The translations under genes and the position numbers were made by a program. Of a DNA stretch of 64,000 bases, positions 8,884 through 17,162 are shown in pieces. Within the stretch, counting starts at the first letter, position 1. Each line of letters starts with the position of its first letter. Source of the DNA: Natribaculum luteum. GTDB taxonomy: Archaea > Halobacteriota > Halobacteria > Halobacteriales > Natrialbaceae. The DNA lies in assembly GCF_023008545.1 (NCBI RefSeq), contig NZ_CP095397.1, positions 3,151,199 through 3,215,198 of the forward strand. The letters are read 5' to 3'. The notes beneath the pieces are model-generated. The model saw only the letters and a list, made by a program, of their open reading frames with translations. It did no database searches and was not told where the DNA came from.

Positions 8884-9083
8884 GCTCTCTCGTCCCGCTC
8901 GTCTACTACGGCGGCATGTTCGTCCTGTTTTTCTTCTGGATCTACGGGATCGCCTCGTTCGTCCTCGACGTAAAGAACAAGGTCGTCCCGGGGATCCGGC
9001 GGTACCGCCGCGGGAGGAAGAAACTCGCGGAGAAGCGACGCCGGGAGCGCGAGCACGAGGAAAAAGAGGAGCAGTTGTACTGA
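8880..9083 (+). CDS. Small single-span membrane protein coupled to the sugar transporter
   Basis: A 67-residue protein. One long hydrophobic helix (about residues 5-29, PLVYYGGMFVLFFFWIYGIA) is followed by a strongly basic then mixed-charge tail (RRYRRGRKKLAEKRRRERE) that should lie in the cytoplasm. The start overlaps the ATPase stop (ATGA), so it is translated together with the transporter. I recognise no named family. An accessory or assembly role for the ABC transporter is inferred only from coupling and topology. Confidence 0.75.
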   Translation: MSSLVPLVYYGGMFVLFFFWIYGIASFVLDVKNKVVPGIRRYRRGRKKLAEKRRREREHEEKEEQLY

Positions 9084-9126
9084 CCTCGAACGCAGAGGAT
9101 AACGGATATTACGAAATCAGCTGTAA

Positions 9127-10290
9127 ATGACTTCGACTCTCTCGACTGTACGGACAGGTATCGTCGGCCTCGGAAACATCGGCCACCACCACGCCGAGCG
9201 GCTCGTCGACCTCGGCGTGCCGCTGGTCGGCGGGATGGACGTCTCCGCCGAGGCACGCAGACGCTTCGCAACACGCTACGACGTCGACGTCTACGAGACT
9301 CACGAGGATCTCTTCGACGCCGTCGACGCCGTCGTCGTAACCACGCCCAACAAGTTCCACGAGGAGTACGCCGTCGACGCCCTCGAGCGGGGCCTGCACG
9401 TCCTCCTCGAGAAACCGCTCGCCCACAACGTAGAGAGCGCAGAACGCATCGCGAAAGCGGCGGCCGACTCGGACGCACAGTGTATGGTCGGCTTCAACAA
9501 CCGGTTCTCGAACGCCGTCCAGATCGTCAAAGACCGAATCGAACGTGGCGAACTCGGCCGAGTCACGCACCTCGAGGCCAACTACGTGCGCCGCCGTGGC
9601 GTCCCCGGACGGGGTTCGTGGTTCACCCGCCGCGACATCTCCGGCGGTGGTGCGCTCATCGACCTCGGCGTTCACGCGATCGACCTCGCGCTGTACCTGC
9701 TTGGCTACCCCGACGTCGAGGACGTCTCGGGCGTTACCAGATCTGAATTCGGTCCGCGAGACGATTACGCTTACCTCGAGATGTGGGGCGAGGACGACGG
9801 CCCGGAGGGGTTCGACGTGGACGACTCCGCGAGCGCGTTCGTCCGCTGTGCGGGCAACCGGGCGATCTCGCTCGAGACCGCGTGGGCGACCAACCGACCG
9901 GCCAACCACGAGTTCGTCGTCCGTGGCACCGACGCGGCCGCCCGGTTCGACCTCCTCGAGGGCGATCTCACGATCTATTCGGCGAGTTCGACCAGTCCCA
10001 ACCACCTGGAGGACACGAGCGTCGAAACGCGAGGGAACGACTCCCACGCCGACGAACAGGCGGCGTTCTTCGACGCGATCGCGAACGATCGACCGATCGG
10101 GAACGTCGAACACGCACTGACCGTCCAGCGCGTCATCGACGCGATCTACCGCTCGAGCGATGCCCGACGGACCGTCGCCGTCGCCGACAGCTCTCGCCGG
10201 CGGCCCGACGATCTGGCGGCCGAGGTCCGTGACGGCTCGGGCGAGACGAACGATCGGGCGCCGAAAGCCGCCCGCGACGACCTCGAGTAA
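9127..10290 (+). CDS. Gfo/Idh/MocA-family sugar oxidoreductase 1
   Basis: A 387-residue NAD(P)-dependent dehydrogenase. The N-terminal Rossmann domain has the dinucleotide motif VGLGNIGHHH (about residues 13-22) and the family EKP motif LLEKPLAHN with its catalytic-type lysine near residue 98. The C-terminal domain has the conserved GGGALIDLGVHAIDLALYL with the active-site Asp and His. It starts 43 bp after the small membrane protein gene in the same direction and is probably part of the sugar operon. Family members oxidise or epimerise sugars and inositols; the actual substrate is unknown. The last 40 residues are low-complexity, charged and poorly conserved-looking. Confidence 0.88.
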   Translation: MTSTLSTVRTGIVGLGNIGHHHAERLVDLGVPLVGGMDVSAEARRRFATRYDVDVYETHEDLFDAVDAVVVTTPNKFHEEYAVDALERGLHVLLEKPLAHNVESAERIAKAAADSDAQCMVGFNNRFSNAVQIVKDRIERGELGRVTHLEANYVRRRGVPGRGSWFTRRDISGGGALIDLGVHAIDLALYLLGYPDVEDVSGVTRSEFGPRDDYAYLEMWGEDDGPEGFDVDDSASAFVRCAGNRAISLETAWATNRPANHEFVVRGTDAAARFDLLEGDLTIYSASSTSPNHLEDTSVETRGNDSHADEQAAFFDAIANDRPIGNVEHALTVQRVIDAIYRSSDARRTVAVADSSRRRPDDLAAEVRDGSGETNDRAPKAARDDLE

Positions 10291-10369
10291 CGCCGTCACG
10301 AGACGTCCGTTCTCGCTCGAGCCGTTTCGGACCCGTTCGTCGGTCCGTCCCTCGATCTGACAGAAAATA

Positions 10370-10386
10370 CTAACTACACCAATTGT
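10370..10386. promoter_or_regulatory. Candidate operator, copy 2 (TAACTACACC-type motif)
   Basis: CTAACTACACCAATTGT lies 13-29 bp before the ATG at 10399, at the position where a TATA box would be expected. It matches the site at 4144 at 14 of 17 positions. At this position a bound protein would overlap the basal promoter, whereas copy 1 lies upstream of its TATA box, so the two sites could have opposite effects. The regulator identity is inference. Confidence 0.45.
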
Positions 10387-10398
10387 GAATGAGTTCAC

Positions 10399-11511
10399 AT
10401 GGCACTGGAAGTCGGCGTACTCGGGTATCGCTTCATGGGCAAGGCCCACGCCAACGCGCTCTCGCGGCTCCCGATGTTCTTCCCGGACGCACCGGCGGTC
10501 GAACGACGCGTGCTCGTCGGCCGCGACGAGGAGGCACTCGCCGAGGCTGCCGACCGCTTCGGCTTCGAATCGACGGCGACCGACTGGCGCGAGGTCGTCG
10601 ACGACGTCGACGTCTTCTACAACCTCGGCCCGAACCACGTCCACGCCGAGCCCTCGATCGCCGCGCTCGAGGCCGGTACGCCGGTCTTTTGCGAGAAACC
10701 GCTCGCTCCGACGCTCGAGACGGCCCGGGAGATGACCGACGCCGCACGTCGGGCCGGCGTCCCCGCCGGCTGTGCGTTCAACTATCGGTTCGTACCCGCC
10801 ATCCAGTACGCGAAAGAGCTGCTCGAGTCCGGCGAACTCGGCGAGATCCACCACGTTCGCGGCCGCTACCTGCAGGACTGGCTGGTCGATCCCGACGCGC
10901 CCTGGTCCTGGCGCAACGACGAGGAGATGGCCGGCTCGGGTGCCCTCGGCGACCTGGGTTCGCACACCGTCGACCTCGTGCGATTCCTCGTCGGCGAGAT
11001 CGATCGAGTCAGCGGCCACCTGCAGACGTTCGTCGACGAGCGGCCGGTGGAAGGCAGCGACGAAACCAGGCCGGTTACCGTCGACGACGCCTACTCGGCA
11101 CAGCTCGAACTCGAGAACGGCGCGATGGGGACTCTCGAGGCCTCGCGGTTCGCGACCGGCCACAAGAACGACCACACGATCGAGATCCACGGCTCCGAGG
11201 GCAGTCTGAAGTTCTCGCTCGAGCGGCTGAACGAACTCGAACTGCTCCGCGAGGACGACCGGGGCTACGAGACGATCCTCGTGACCGACGCGGACGACCC
11301 GTACGTCGACCACTGGTGGCCGCCGGGCCACGTCATCGGCTGGGAGCACACGTTCGTCCACGAGAACTACGAGTTCCTGACCGCGGTAGCGAACGAGGGC
11401 GCGTTCGAACCGAGCTTCGAGGACGGACTCGCCGCCCAGCGCGTCCTCGAGGCGATCCAGCGAAGTGACGACCGCGGCGAGTGGGTCGACCTCGACCGCG
11501 AGTTCGAGTAA
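10399..11511 (+). CDS. Gfo/Idh/MocA-family sugar oxidoreductase 2
   Basis: A 370-residue dehydrogenase of the same family as the gene at 9127 but clearly a distinct paralogue. It begins VGVLGYRFMGKAHANAL-like (GYRFMGKAH in the dinucleotide loop), has the EKP motif CEKPLAPT, and the C-terminal motif GALGDLGSHTVDLVRFLVG with Asp and His. It has its own short upstream region with the candidate operator and so may be transcribed separately from the transporter. Together the two dehydrogenases suggest two oxidation or epimerisation steps on the imported sugar. The substrate is unknown. Confidence 0.88.
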   Translation: MALEVGVLGYRFMGKAHANALSRLPMFFPDAPAVERRVLVGRDEEALAEAADRFGFESTATDWREVVDDVDVFYNLGPNHVHAEPSIAALEAGTPVFCEKPLAPTLETAREMTDAARRAGVPAGCAFNYRFVPAIQYAKELLESGELGEIHHVRGRYLQDWLVDPDAPWSWRNDEEMAGSGALGDLGSHTVDLVRFLVGEIDRVSGHLQTFVDERPVEGSDETRPVTVDDAYSAQLELENGAMGTLEASRFATGHKNDHTIEIHGSEGSLKFSLERLNELELLREDDRGYETILVTDADDPYVDHWWPPGHVIGWEHTFVHENYEFLTAVANEGAFEPSFEDGLAAQRVLEAIQRSDDRGEWVDLDREFE

Positions 11512-11618
11512 TCGGCCGCCGGGAGGACCACAGCGACGGTCACGTCCAGCGCCACTTCGCTGGCGGCGAGTGCATCTCGTACCGAGATACTTTTCATTTG
11601 CTCTATCGAAGTCAGCGT

Positions 11619-12305
11619 GTGCTGTCGGTCGAACTCCACGTACACTCGTCGTTGTCCTACGACGGTCGCGACCCGGTCGAGCTGATCTTAGAGCAGGCCG
11701 CGGCCGTCGGCCTCGACGCGATCGCGATCACCGATCACGACGAGATCGACGCGAGTCTCGAGGCAGTCGAGCGCGCATCGGAGTACGGCCTGATCGGGAT
11801 TCCCGGCATCGAAATCTCGAGCAAGGCGGGACACGTCCTCGGCATGGGGATCGACGAGGCCATCCCGCCCGGCCTGTCGTACGACGAGACGCTCGAGCGG
11901 ATTCGCGACCAGGGCGGACTGGCGATCGTCCCACACCCGTTCCAGGAGTCACGCCACGGCGTGATGGCACGGATTTCGCGATCGGAACTCGCGCGGGCGG
12001 ACGCGATCGAAGTCTACAACTCGCGACTCCTCACCGGCCGGGCGAACAGGCAGGCCGAACGGTTCGCCGAATCGCGCGACCTTCCGATGACCGCCGGAAG
12101 CGACGCCCACATCAGCGAGATGGTCGGGCAGGCGGTCACTCGCGTCGGCGCGAACGAGCAGAGTATCGGGGCGATCCTCGAGGCGATCGCCGACGGCCGA
12201 ACCTCGGTCGAGGGCAAGCGGACGCCCTGGCACATCAGCTTCCGACAGGCCGCCGGTGGTGCGAAACGACGGATGAAAAGTCGCGTCGCGGAGCTGTTCG
12301 AATGA
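11619..12305 (+). CDS. PHP-domain metal-dependent phosphoesterase
   Basis: A 228-residue PHP protein. I choose the GTG at 11619, giving MLSVELHVHSSLSYDG, because the family always begins with this metal-binding HxH strand and because an AT-rich TATA-like stretch (ATACTTTTCATTT) lies about 26 bp upstream; the frame extends to 11481 without protein-like sequence. Metal ligands are visible in ELHVHSS, ITDHDEID, VPHPF and GSDAHI. Relatives hydrolyse phosphoesters such as nucleoside bisphosphates. The stop overlaps the next start (ATGA), pairing it with the asparagine-synthetase-like gene. Confidence 0.85.
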   Translation: MLSVELHVHSSLSYDGRDPVELILEQAAAVGLDAIAITDHDEIDASLEAVERASEYGLIGIPGIEISSKAGHVLGMGIDEAIPPGLSYDETLERIRDQGGLAIVPHPFQESRHGVMARISRSELARADAIEVYNSRLLTGRANRQAERFAESRDLPMTAGSDAHISEMVGQAVTRVGANEQSIGAILEAIADGRTSVEGKRTPWHISFRQAAGGAKRRMKSRVAELFE

Positions 12306-13399
12306 CGATCCGTGGCACCGACGCGGAGACGGTTCGTGACGCCATCGAGAACGAGGACCCGCTGCCCGGAACGACGGGCTTCGCCGGCGAGGTCGACGGA
12401 CGGCTGGTGCGAGACGTCCTCGGGCGCGTGCCGCTGTTCGTCGAAGGCGGCGTCGACGAGCCGACGCCGGAGGAGTGGGCCTTCTCGCCGACCGACCTCG
12501 AGGAGCCGACCGCGTTCCCCGCGGGAACCGTCGCCGCAGACGGCGACTGGACCCACTGCTGGCAGCTCCCGAACCCGGATCCGGACACCGATCACGAGCG
12601 CGCACTCGAGCGGGTCGACCGGGCGATCCGAACCGCGACGGACGCGACGCCGGACGGAAACGTCGCGGTCGCCTTCTCCGGCGGCGTCGACTCCGCGCTC
12701 GTCGCGGAGCTACTCGACGCCCCGCTTTACGTCGCCGGCTTCCCGGACAGCCACGACGTCGAGGCAGCGCGGACGGCTGCCGAGGCGATGGGTCGCGAAC
12801 TGACGGTCGTCGAACTCGAGCCGGACGATCTGGAGCGAGCGACGCCGACGGTCGCACGGGCCATCGGGCGGACGAACGCGATGGACGTCCAGATCGCGTT
12901 GCCGCTGTTTCTCGTCGCCCAACGAGTCGCCGCCGACGGCTTCGACGCGCTCGCGGTCGGCCAGGGCGCGGACGAACTGTTCGGGGGCTACGAGAAGGTC
13001 GCCAGACTCGACCACCGGGTCGAGGCCGACACCGTTCGCGGTGCGGTTCGCGAACAGCTCCACACGCTCCCGGCGCAGTTGCCACGGGACGTGCTCGCGA
13101 TCGAGGCGGGAGGCGTCGACCCCATCGCGCCGCTGCTCTGCGACGCGGTCGTCGACGCTGCACTTCGGCTCCCAACCGAACTGCTCGTCGACGACGAGAT
13201 GCGCAAGCGGGGGCTCCGGATCGTGGCGTCGGCGTACCTCCCCGAGTCGGTCGCGAATCGGGAGAAGAAGGCAGTCCAGTACGGCAGCCTCGTCGCTCGA
13301 GAACTCGACCGACTGGCCCGTCAGGCGGGGTACAAACGCCGGATGGACGACCACGTCACGAAGTACGTCCGGTCGCTGCTCGCAGACGACGCGCTGTAG
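12302..13399 (+). CDS. Asparagine-synthetase-like ATP-dependent amidotransferase/ligase domain protein
   Basis: A 365-residue protein. The C-terminal two thirds are an asparagine synthetase (AsnB) synthetase domain: pyrophosphate loop AFSGGVDSALVAEL (about residue 122) and the later GQGADELFGGYEKV. The N-terminal 100 residues resemble only the latter part of a class II glutaminase domain (VLGRVPLFVEGG, FPAGTVAADGD); the Met-Cys-Gly N terminus with the nucleophile is absent. It would therefore need free ammonia, another amine, or a partner. The start at 12302 overlaps the PHP stop. A real AsnB or a ligase adenylating a different carboxylate are both possible. Confidence 0.82.
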   Translation: MTIRGTDAETVRDAIENEDPLPGTTGFAGEVDGRLVRDVLGRVPLFVEGGVDEPTPEEWAFSPTDLEEPTAFPAGTVAADGDWTHCWQLPNPDPDTDHERALERVDRAIRTATDATPDGNVAVAFSGGVDSALVAELLDAPLYVAGFPDSHDVEAARTAAEAMGRELTVVELEPDDLERATPTVARAIGRTNAMDVQIALPLFLVAQRVAADGFDALAVGQGADELFGGYEKVARLDHRVEADTVRGAVREQLHTLPAQLPRDVLAIEAGGVDPIAPLLCDAVVDAALRLPTELLVDDEMRKRGLRIVASAYLPESVANREKKAVQYGSLVARELDRLARQAGYKRRMDDHVTKYVRSLLADDAL

Positions 13400-13423
13400 G
13401 GGCCGGCTACCGACCGCTCGCCG

Positions 13424-13552
13424 TCAGGTCCAGACGCGAAGACACTCGGTCGAACAGAAGTGAAGTTCGACGTGTTCGTTGGGTTCGTCTTCGACGTAGG
13501 TCGTCAGCGTGTACGCGATTTCGTCCCCGGAAGCGCAGTTGTCGCACTTCAT
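13424..13552 (-). CDS. Small Cys-rich putative zinc-binding protein (42 aa)
   Basis: A 42-residue ORF reading MKCDNCASGDEIAYTLTTYV, then an acidic stretch and a C-terminal FCSTECLRVW. The two pairs CDNC and CSTEC fit one zinc site of the treble-clef or MYND-like sort common in tiny haloarchaeal proteins. The sequence is acidic and codon use is normal for the window, which supports real coding. It is convergent with the AsnB-like gene (24 bp between stops). Function unknown; too short for routine ORF calling. Confidence 0.65.
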   Translation of the reverse strand: MKCDNCASGDEIAYTLTTYVEDEPNEHVELHFCSTECLRVWT

Positions 13553-13708
13553 ACCCGGTCGCTCGACTCGAGGGGGCTTGAGTAAGTTGGGACTACCGAT
13601 CGGTGCAACTGTTCAAAAGCTGATTATACCGCGGTTAATATCCTGTAGAACCACGGCGTGTCGCGGCTGTTTCGGTGGCTGGCGCTCGAGTCGGTGCCGA
13701 ACCGGTGA

Positions 13709-14683
13709 TCAGGCGGGCGTGCCCTCCTCGGCCTCGAGTAGTTCGTGATATCGGTTGCGGATGGTCACTTCGGAGATGTTGGCGACCTCGCTGACCTCGT
13801 TCTGGGTGACCTTCTCGTTGGTCAGCAAGGCAGCGGCGTACACTGCAGCCGCTGCGAGGCCGACCGGAGACTTGCCCGAGTGGACGCCCTCCTCTTTTGC
13901 CGTCTCGAGCAGTCTGCGGGCCGTCCGCTCGGTCTCCTCCGAGAGGTCGAGGTCGCTTGCGAATCGTGGAACGTAGCTCACGGGGTCGGCGGGCTGGATC
14001 TCGAGGCCGAGTTCGCGAATCACGTAGCGGTAGGTGCGGGCGATTTCGTCCTTTTCGACGCGGCTCACCGCGGCGAGTTCGTCGAGACTGCGGGGGGTAC
14101 CGGCCTGGCGGGCCGCCGCGTACAGCGACGCGGTGGCGACGCCCTCGATCGAGCGTCCCGGCAGGAGGTTCTCGTCGAGCGCACGCCGGTAGATCACCGA
14201 CGCGGTCTCGCGGACGTTCTCGGGGAGGCCAAGCGCCGAGGCCATGCGGTCGATCTCGCCGAGTGCCTGCTTTAAGTTGCGCTCTTTGCTGTCGCGGGTG
14301 CGGAAGCGCTCGTTCCACGTGCGAAGGCGCTGCATCTTCTGGCGCTGGCGACTCGAGAGCGCCTTGCCGTAGGCGTCTTTGTCCTGCCAGCCGATGTTCG
14401 TCGACAGCCCCTGGTCGTGCATCATCTTCGTCGTCGGTGCGCCCACGCGACTCTTCTCGTTTTTCTCGGCGCTGTCGAACGCGCGCCACTCCGGCCCGCG
14501 GTCGATCTCGTCTTCTTCGACGACCAGGCCACACTCCTCACAGACCGTCTCGCCGTGCTCGGCGTCGCTCGTCAGCCGGCCACCGCACTCCGGACAGCGC
14601 GTTCGCTCGTCCGACGTCGTGGACTCGTCCGCCTCGGCCTCACGTTGCTCGCCGCTCCGAGTTCGGATGGGGGATTCCGTCAT
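13709..14683 (-). CDS. tfb: Transcription initiation factor TFB
   Basis: A 324-residue archaeal TFIIB homologue that bridges TBP-bound promoters and RNA polymerase. The N-terminal zinc ribbon is intact (CPECGGR and CEECGLV, about residues 30-52), followed by the B-finger region (EWRAFD) and two cyclin repeats, ending in a helix-turn-helix that reads the BRE (TQNEVSEVANISEVTIRNRY). The ATG at 14683 (MTESPIRT) is preferred to the frame start at 14737. Haloarchaea carry several TFB paralogues, and which one this is cannot be told here. It is divergent from gatC. Confidence 0.95.
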   Translation of the reverse strand: MTESPIRTRSGEQREAEADESTTSDERTRCPECGGRLTSDAEHGETVCEECGLVVEEDEIDRGPEWRAFDSAEKNEKSRVGAPTTKMMHDQGLSTNIGWQDKDAYGKALSSRQRQKMQRLRTWNERFRTRDSKERNLKQALGEIDRMASALGLPENVRETASVIYRRALDENLLPGRSIEGVATASLYAAARQAGTPRSLDELAAVSRVEKDEIARTYRYVIRELGLEIQPADPVSYVPRFASDLDLSEETERTARRLLETAKEEGVHSGKSPVGLAAAAVYAAALLTNEKVTQNEVSEVANISEVTIRNRYHELLEAEEGTPA

Positions 14684-14934
14684 TGTGTTGTGCGTGTGTG
14701 TAAATACACTGGAGAACTCTCTGACGCAAATACGCATAAGGACGAACGTGTCTTAACTATTTTGGTTGATTTACCAAGAATCCTTTTGAAACGTGGGTGT
14801 TTTGGTATCCACTAGACAAGCCCTATGACTATTTCGTCTGTCACTCTCTCTCACAATAGAACAGAAGATTCTCGGGACACCACCGATTCGGCGGTATCGA
14901 AACTCTTACTCCCCGCTGGCCGGTCCAGAAAAGT
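14684..14934. promoter_or_regulatory. Divergent promoter region, tfb / gatCA
   Basis: This 251-bp AT-rich gap lies between divergent tfb and gatC. For tfb, the sequence complementary to 14700-14709 reads GTATTTACAC at the spacing expected for a TATA box of a leaderless message. The stretch 14753-14800 (AACTATTTTGGTTGATTTACC and onward) is the most AT-rich part and may hold further control elements. No gene is seen. Confidence 0.45.
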
Positions 14935-15213
14935 ATGAGCGACGACGCCGTCAACCCGGAGGAAGTCCGCCACGTCGCGGCGCTTGCCCGGATCGACCTC
15001 GAGGACGCGGAGGTCGACCGCTTTACCGACCAGTTCGCGGACATCCTCGAGTACTTCGAGACGCTCGACTCGGTTCCGGAGGTCGAACGCGACGTCGAAC
15101 TCGCGAACGTGATGCGTCCGGACGAGGAACACGACTGTCTCGACAGCGAGGACGCCCTCCGGAACGCCCCGGAGAGCGAGGACGGCTACTTCAAAGGACC
15201 GAACGTCTCCTGA
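14935..15213 (+). CDS. gatC: Asp-tRNA(Asn)/Glu-tRNA(Gln) amidotransferase subunit C
   Basis: A 92-residue GatC. It has the family start VNPEEVRHVAALARIDLEDA and the C-terminal region with the short extended segment that wraps GatA (residues about 60-92, ending DGYFKGPNVS). GatC stabilises the GatCAB complex that converts misacylated Glu-tRNA(Gln) or Asp-tRNA(Asn) to the correct aminoacyl-tRNA. It is followed two bases later by gatA; gatB is not in the window. Confidence 0.92.
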   Translation: MSDDAVNPEEVRHVAALARIDLEDAEVDRFTDQFADILEYFETLDSVPEVERDVELANVMRPDEEHDCLDSEDALRNAPESEDGYFKGPNVS

Positions 15214-15215
15214 TC

Positions 15216-16484
15216 ATGTCGGAAAACATCTTCATCACCGAAGCAGAGATCGCCGGCGACGCCGAGGGCCCCCTCGCGGGCAAGACCGTCGCCGTCAAGG
15301 ACAACATTTCGACGGACGGCGTCCGGACGACCTGCGGGTCGCGGATGCTCGAGGAGTACGTCCCGCCGTACGACGCGACGGTCGTCTCCCGGCTAAAAGA
15401 CGCCGGCGCGACGATCGTCGGGAAGGCGAACATGGACGAGTTCGGCATGGGGACGACCACCGAGACGTCGTACTTCGGTGCGACGGACAACCCCGCGGCT
15501 CCGGGCCACGTCCCCGGCGGCTCATCCGGTGGCTCCGCCGCCGCCGTCGCCGCCGGCGAGGCCGACCTCGCACTCGGCTCTGACACCGGCGGTTCCGTCC
15601 GCTGTCCGGCCGCGTTCTGCGGCGTCGTCGGGATCAAGCCCACCTACGGGCTCGTCTCCCGATATGGGCTGGTCGCCTACGCCAACAGCCTGGAGCAGAT
15701 CGGCCCCTTCGCCCCGACCGTCGAGGAGGCCGCCGAACTGCTCGACGTGATCGCCGGCAGCGACGAGCGCGACGCGACCACTCGTACCGAGGGTGACGAC
15801 TCGAACTACGCCGCCGCGGCCGACGGCGACGTCGACGGGCTCTCGATCGGCGTGCCGACGGAACTCCTCGAGGGCGCGGACGAGGGCGTCGTCGAGACGT
15901 TCTGGGACGCGATCGCACGCCTGGAGGACCAGGGTGCGACCACCCACGAGGTCAGCCTCCCCTCGGTCGAACACGCCGTCGAAGCCTACTACGTGATCGC
16001 GATGTCGGAGGCGTCCTCGAACCTGGCACGGTTCGACGGCGTCCGGTACGGTCACTCGGGCGGCTACGACGGCAACTGGAACGAGGCTTTCGGGCGCGCA
16101 CGCGAGGAAGGCTTCGGCGACGAGGTCAAACGCCGCATCCTGCTTGGCACGTACGCGCTCTCGGCTGGCTACCACGACAAGTACTACAAGAAAGCCCAGG
16201 ACGCCCGCGCCTGGGTCAAACAGGACTTCGACGAGGCCCTCTCGGAGGCCGACGTCCTTGCCTCGCCGACGATGCCCGTCCCGCCGTTCGAACTCGGCGA
16301 GAGCCTCGACGATCCGCTGCAGATGTACCTCGCCGACGCCAACACCGTTCCCGTCAATCTCGCCGACCTGCCGGCGATTTCGGTTCCCGCGGGCGAAGCC
16401 GACGGCCTCCCCGTCGGACTGCAACTCGTCGGTCCCGCCTTCGGCGAAGAGCGGCTGATTCGGGCGGGCAGCGCGCTGGCGTAG
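15216..16484 (+). CDS. gatA: Asp-tRNA(Asn)/Glu-tRNA(Gln) amidotransferase subunit A
   Basis: A 422-residue amidase-signature glutaminase that releases ammonia for the GatCAB reaction. The catalytic triad is visible: Lys in AVKDNIS (about residue 28), the cis-Ser in PGGSSGGSA (about residues 99-107), and the Ser nucleophile in SDTGGSVRCPA (about residue 127). Length is slightly short of bacterial GatA, as is normal for haloarchaea. It is translationally linked with gatC. High confidence. Confidence 0.95.
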   Translation: MSENIFITEAEIAGDAEGPLAGKTVAVKDNISTDGVRTTCGSRMLEEYVPPYDATVVSRLKDAGATIVGKANMDEFGMGTTTETSYFGATDNPAAPGHVPGGSSGGSAAAVAAGEADLALGSDTGGSVRCPAAFCGVVGIKPTYGLVSRYGLVAYANSLEQIGPFAPTVEEAAELLDVIAGSDERDATTRTEGDDSNYAAAADGDVDGLSIGVPTELLEGADEGVVETFWDAIARLEDQGATTHEVSLPSVEHAVEAYYVIAMSEASSNLARFDGVRYGHSGGYDGNWNEAFGRAREEGFGDEVKRRILLGTYALSAGYHDKYYKKAQDARAWVKQDFDEALSEADVLASPTMPVPPFELGESLDDPLQMYLADANTVPVNLADLPAISVPAGEADGLPVGLQLVGPAFGEERLIRAGSALA

Positions 16485-16567
16485 CCGAGATCGGCCGTTC
16501 TCCTGGACGGCGGCTCGCTGCAAGAGCAAGTACAACCCTTGTCCGTCTTCTACTCGGATTTCCGTCG

Positions 16568-17134
16568 ATGAGCGAATCGAAATCACCGCTCGAGGGCGCG
16601 ACGGTCGCCATCGTCATCGCGCCGGCGGGAACCGAAGAGATCGAGTTCACGGAACCAAAGCGAGCCGTCTCCAACGCCGGGGCCACAGTCGAGGTCGTCG
16701 GGATCGAACCCGGCGAGGCACAGGCCGTCAACAACGATCTCCAGGAGAGCGACACGTACGAGGTCGAAACGACGTTCTCCGAGGCGTCGGCGGACGACTA
16801 CGACGCGGTGATCGTGCCGGGGGGAACCGTCGGTGCCGACAAACTCCGCGCCGACGAGGACGCGGTCGCCCTGCTTCGAGAGCACGTGACCACTGGCAAG
16901 CCCGTTGGCAGCATCTGTCACGGCCCCTGGACGCTGGTCGAAACGGGCGTCGTCGACGGCCGAACGCTGACGTCTTACCCCAGCCTGGAGACCGACGTCC
17001 GCAACGCTGGTGGCGAGTGGATCGACGAAGAAGTCGTCGTCGACGGCGGTGTGATCACCAGCCGCGGCCCCGACGACCTCGACGCGTTCTGCGAGACGAT
17101 CGTCGACGAGTTCGCGACGGCAGTGGATCGATAG
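16568..17134 (+). CDS. DJ-1/PfpI family protein
   Basis: A 188-residue single-domain protein of the class I glutamine amidotransferase-like fold. The nucleophile elbow is GSICHGPWTLVETG (Cys at about residue 118), with the family glutamate supplied earlier (GIEPGEAQ). Relatives include intracellular proteases, deglycases and stress chaperones; activity cannot be assigned more closely. It is monocistronic, with its own 83-bp upstream region, and ends 28 bp from a convergent gene. Confidence 0.85.
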   Translation: MSESKSPLEGATVAIVIAPAGTEEIEFTEPKRAVSNAGATVEVVGIEPGEAQAVNNDLQESDTYEVETTFSEASADDYDAVIVPGGTVGADKLRADEDAVALLREHVTTGKPVGSICHGPWTLVETGVVDGRTLTSYPSLETDVRNAGGEWIDEEVVVDGGVITSRGPDDLDAFCETIVDEFATAVDR

Positions 17135-17162
17135 GAAGTGAACGGACAGCGTCGCCGACCGA

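Noticed and set aside
9109-11361. A 750-codon open frame on the minus strand across both sugar oxidoreductase genes
   Set aside because: It is antisense to two well-supported genes; long antisense frames are expected in GC-rich DNA, and its sequence shows no family motif.
13509-13748. Plus-strand ORF overlapping the small Cys-rich gene and the tfb 3' end
   Set aside because: It is antisense to two better candidates and is not acidic.
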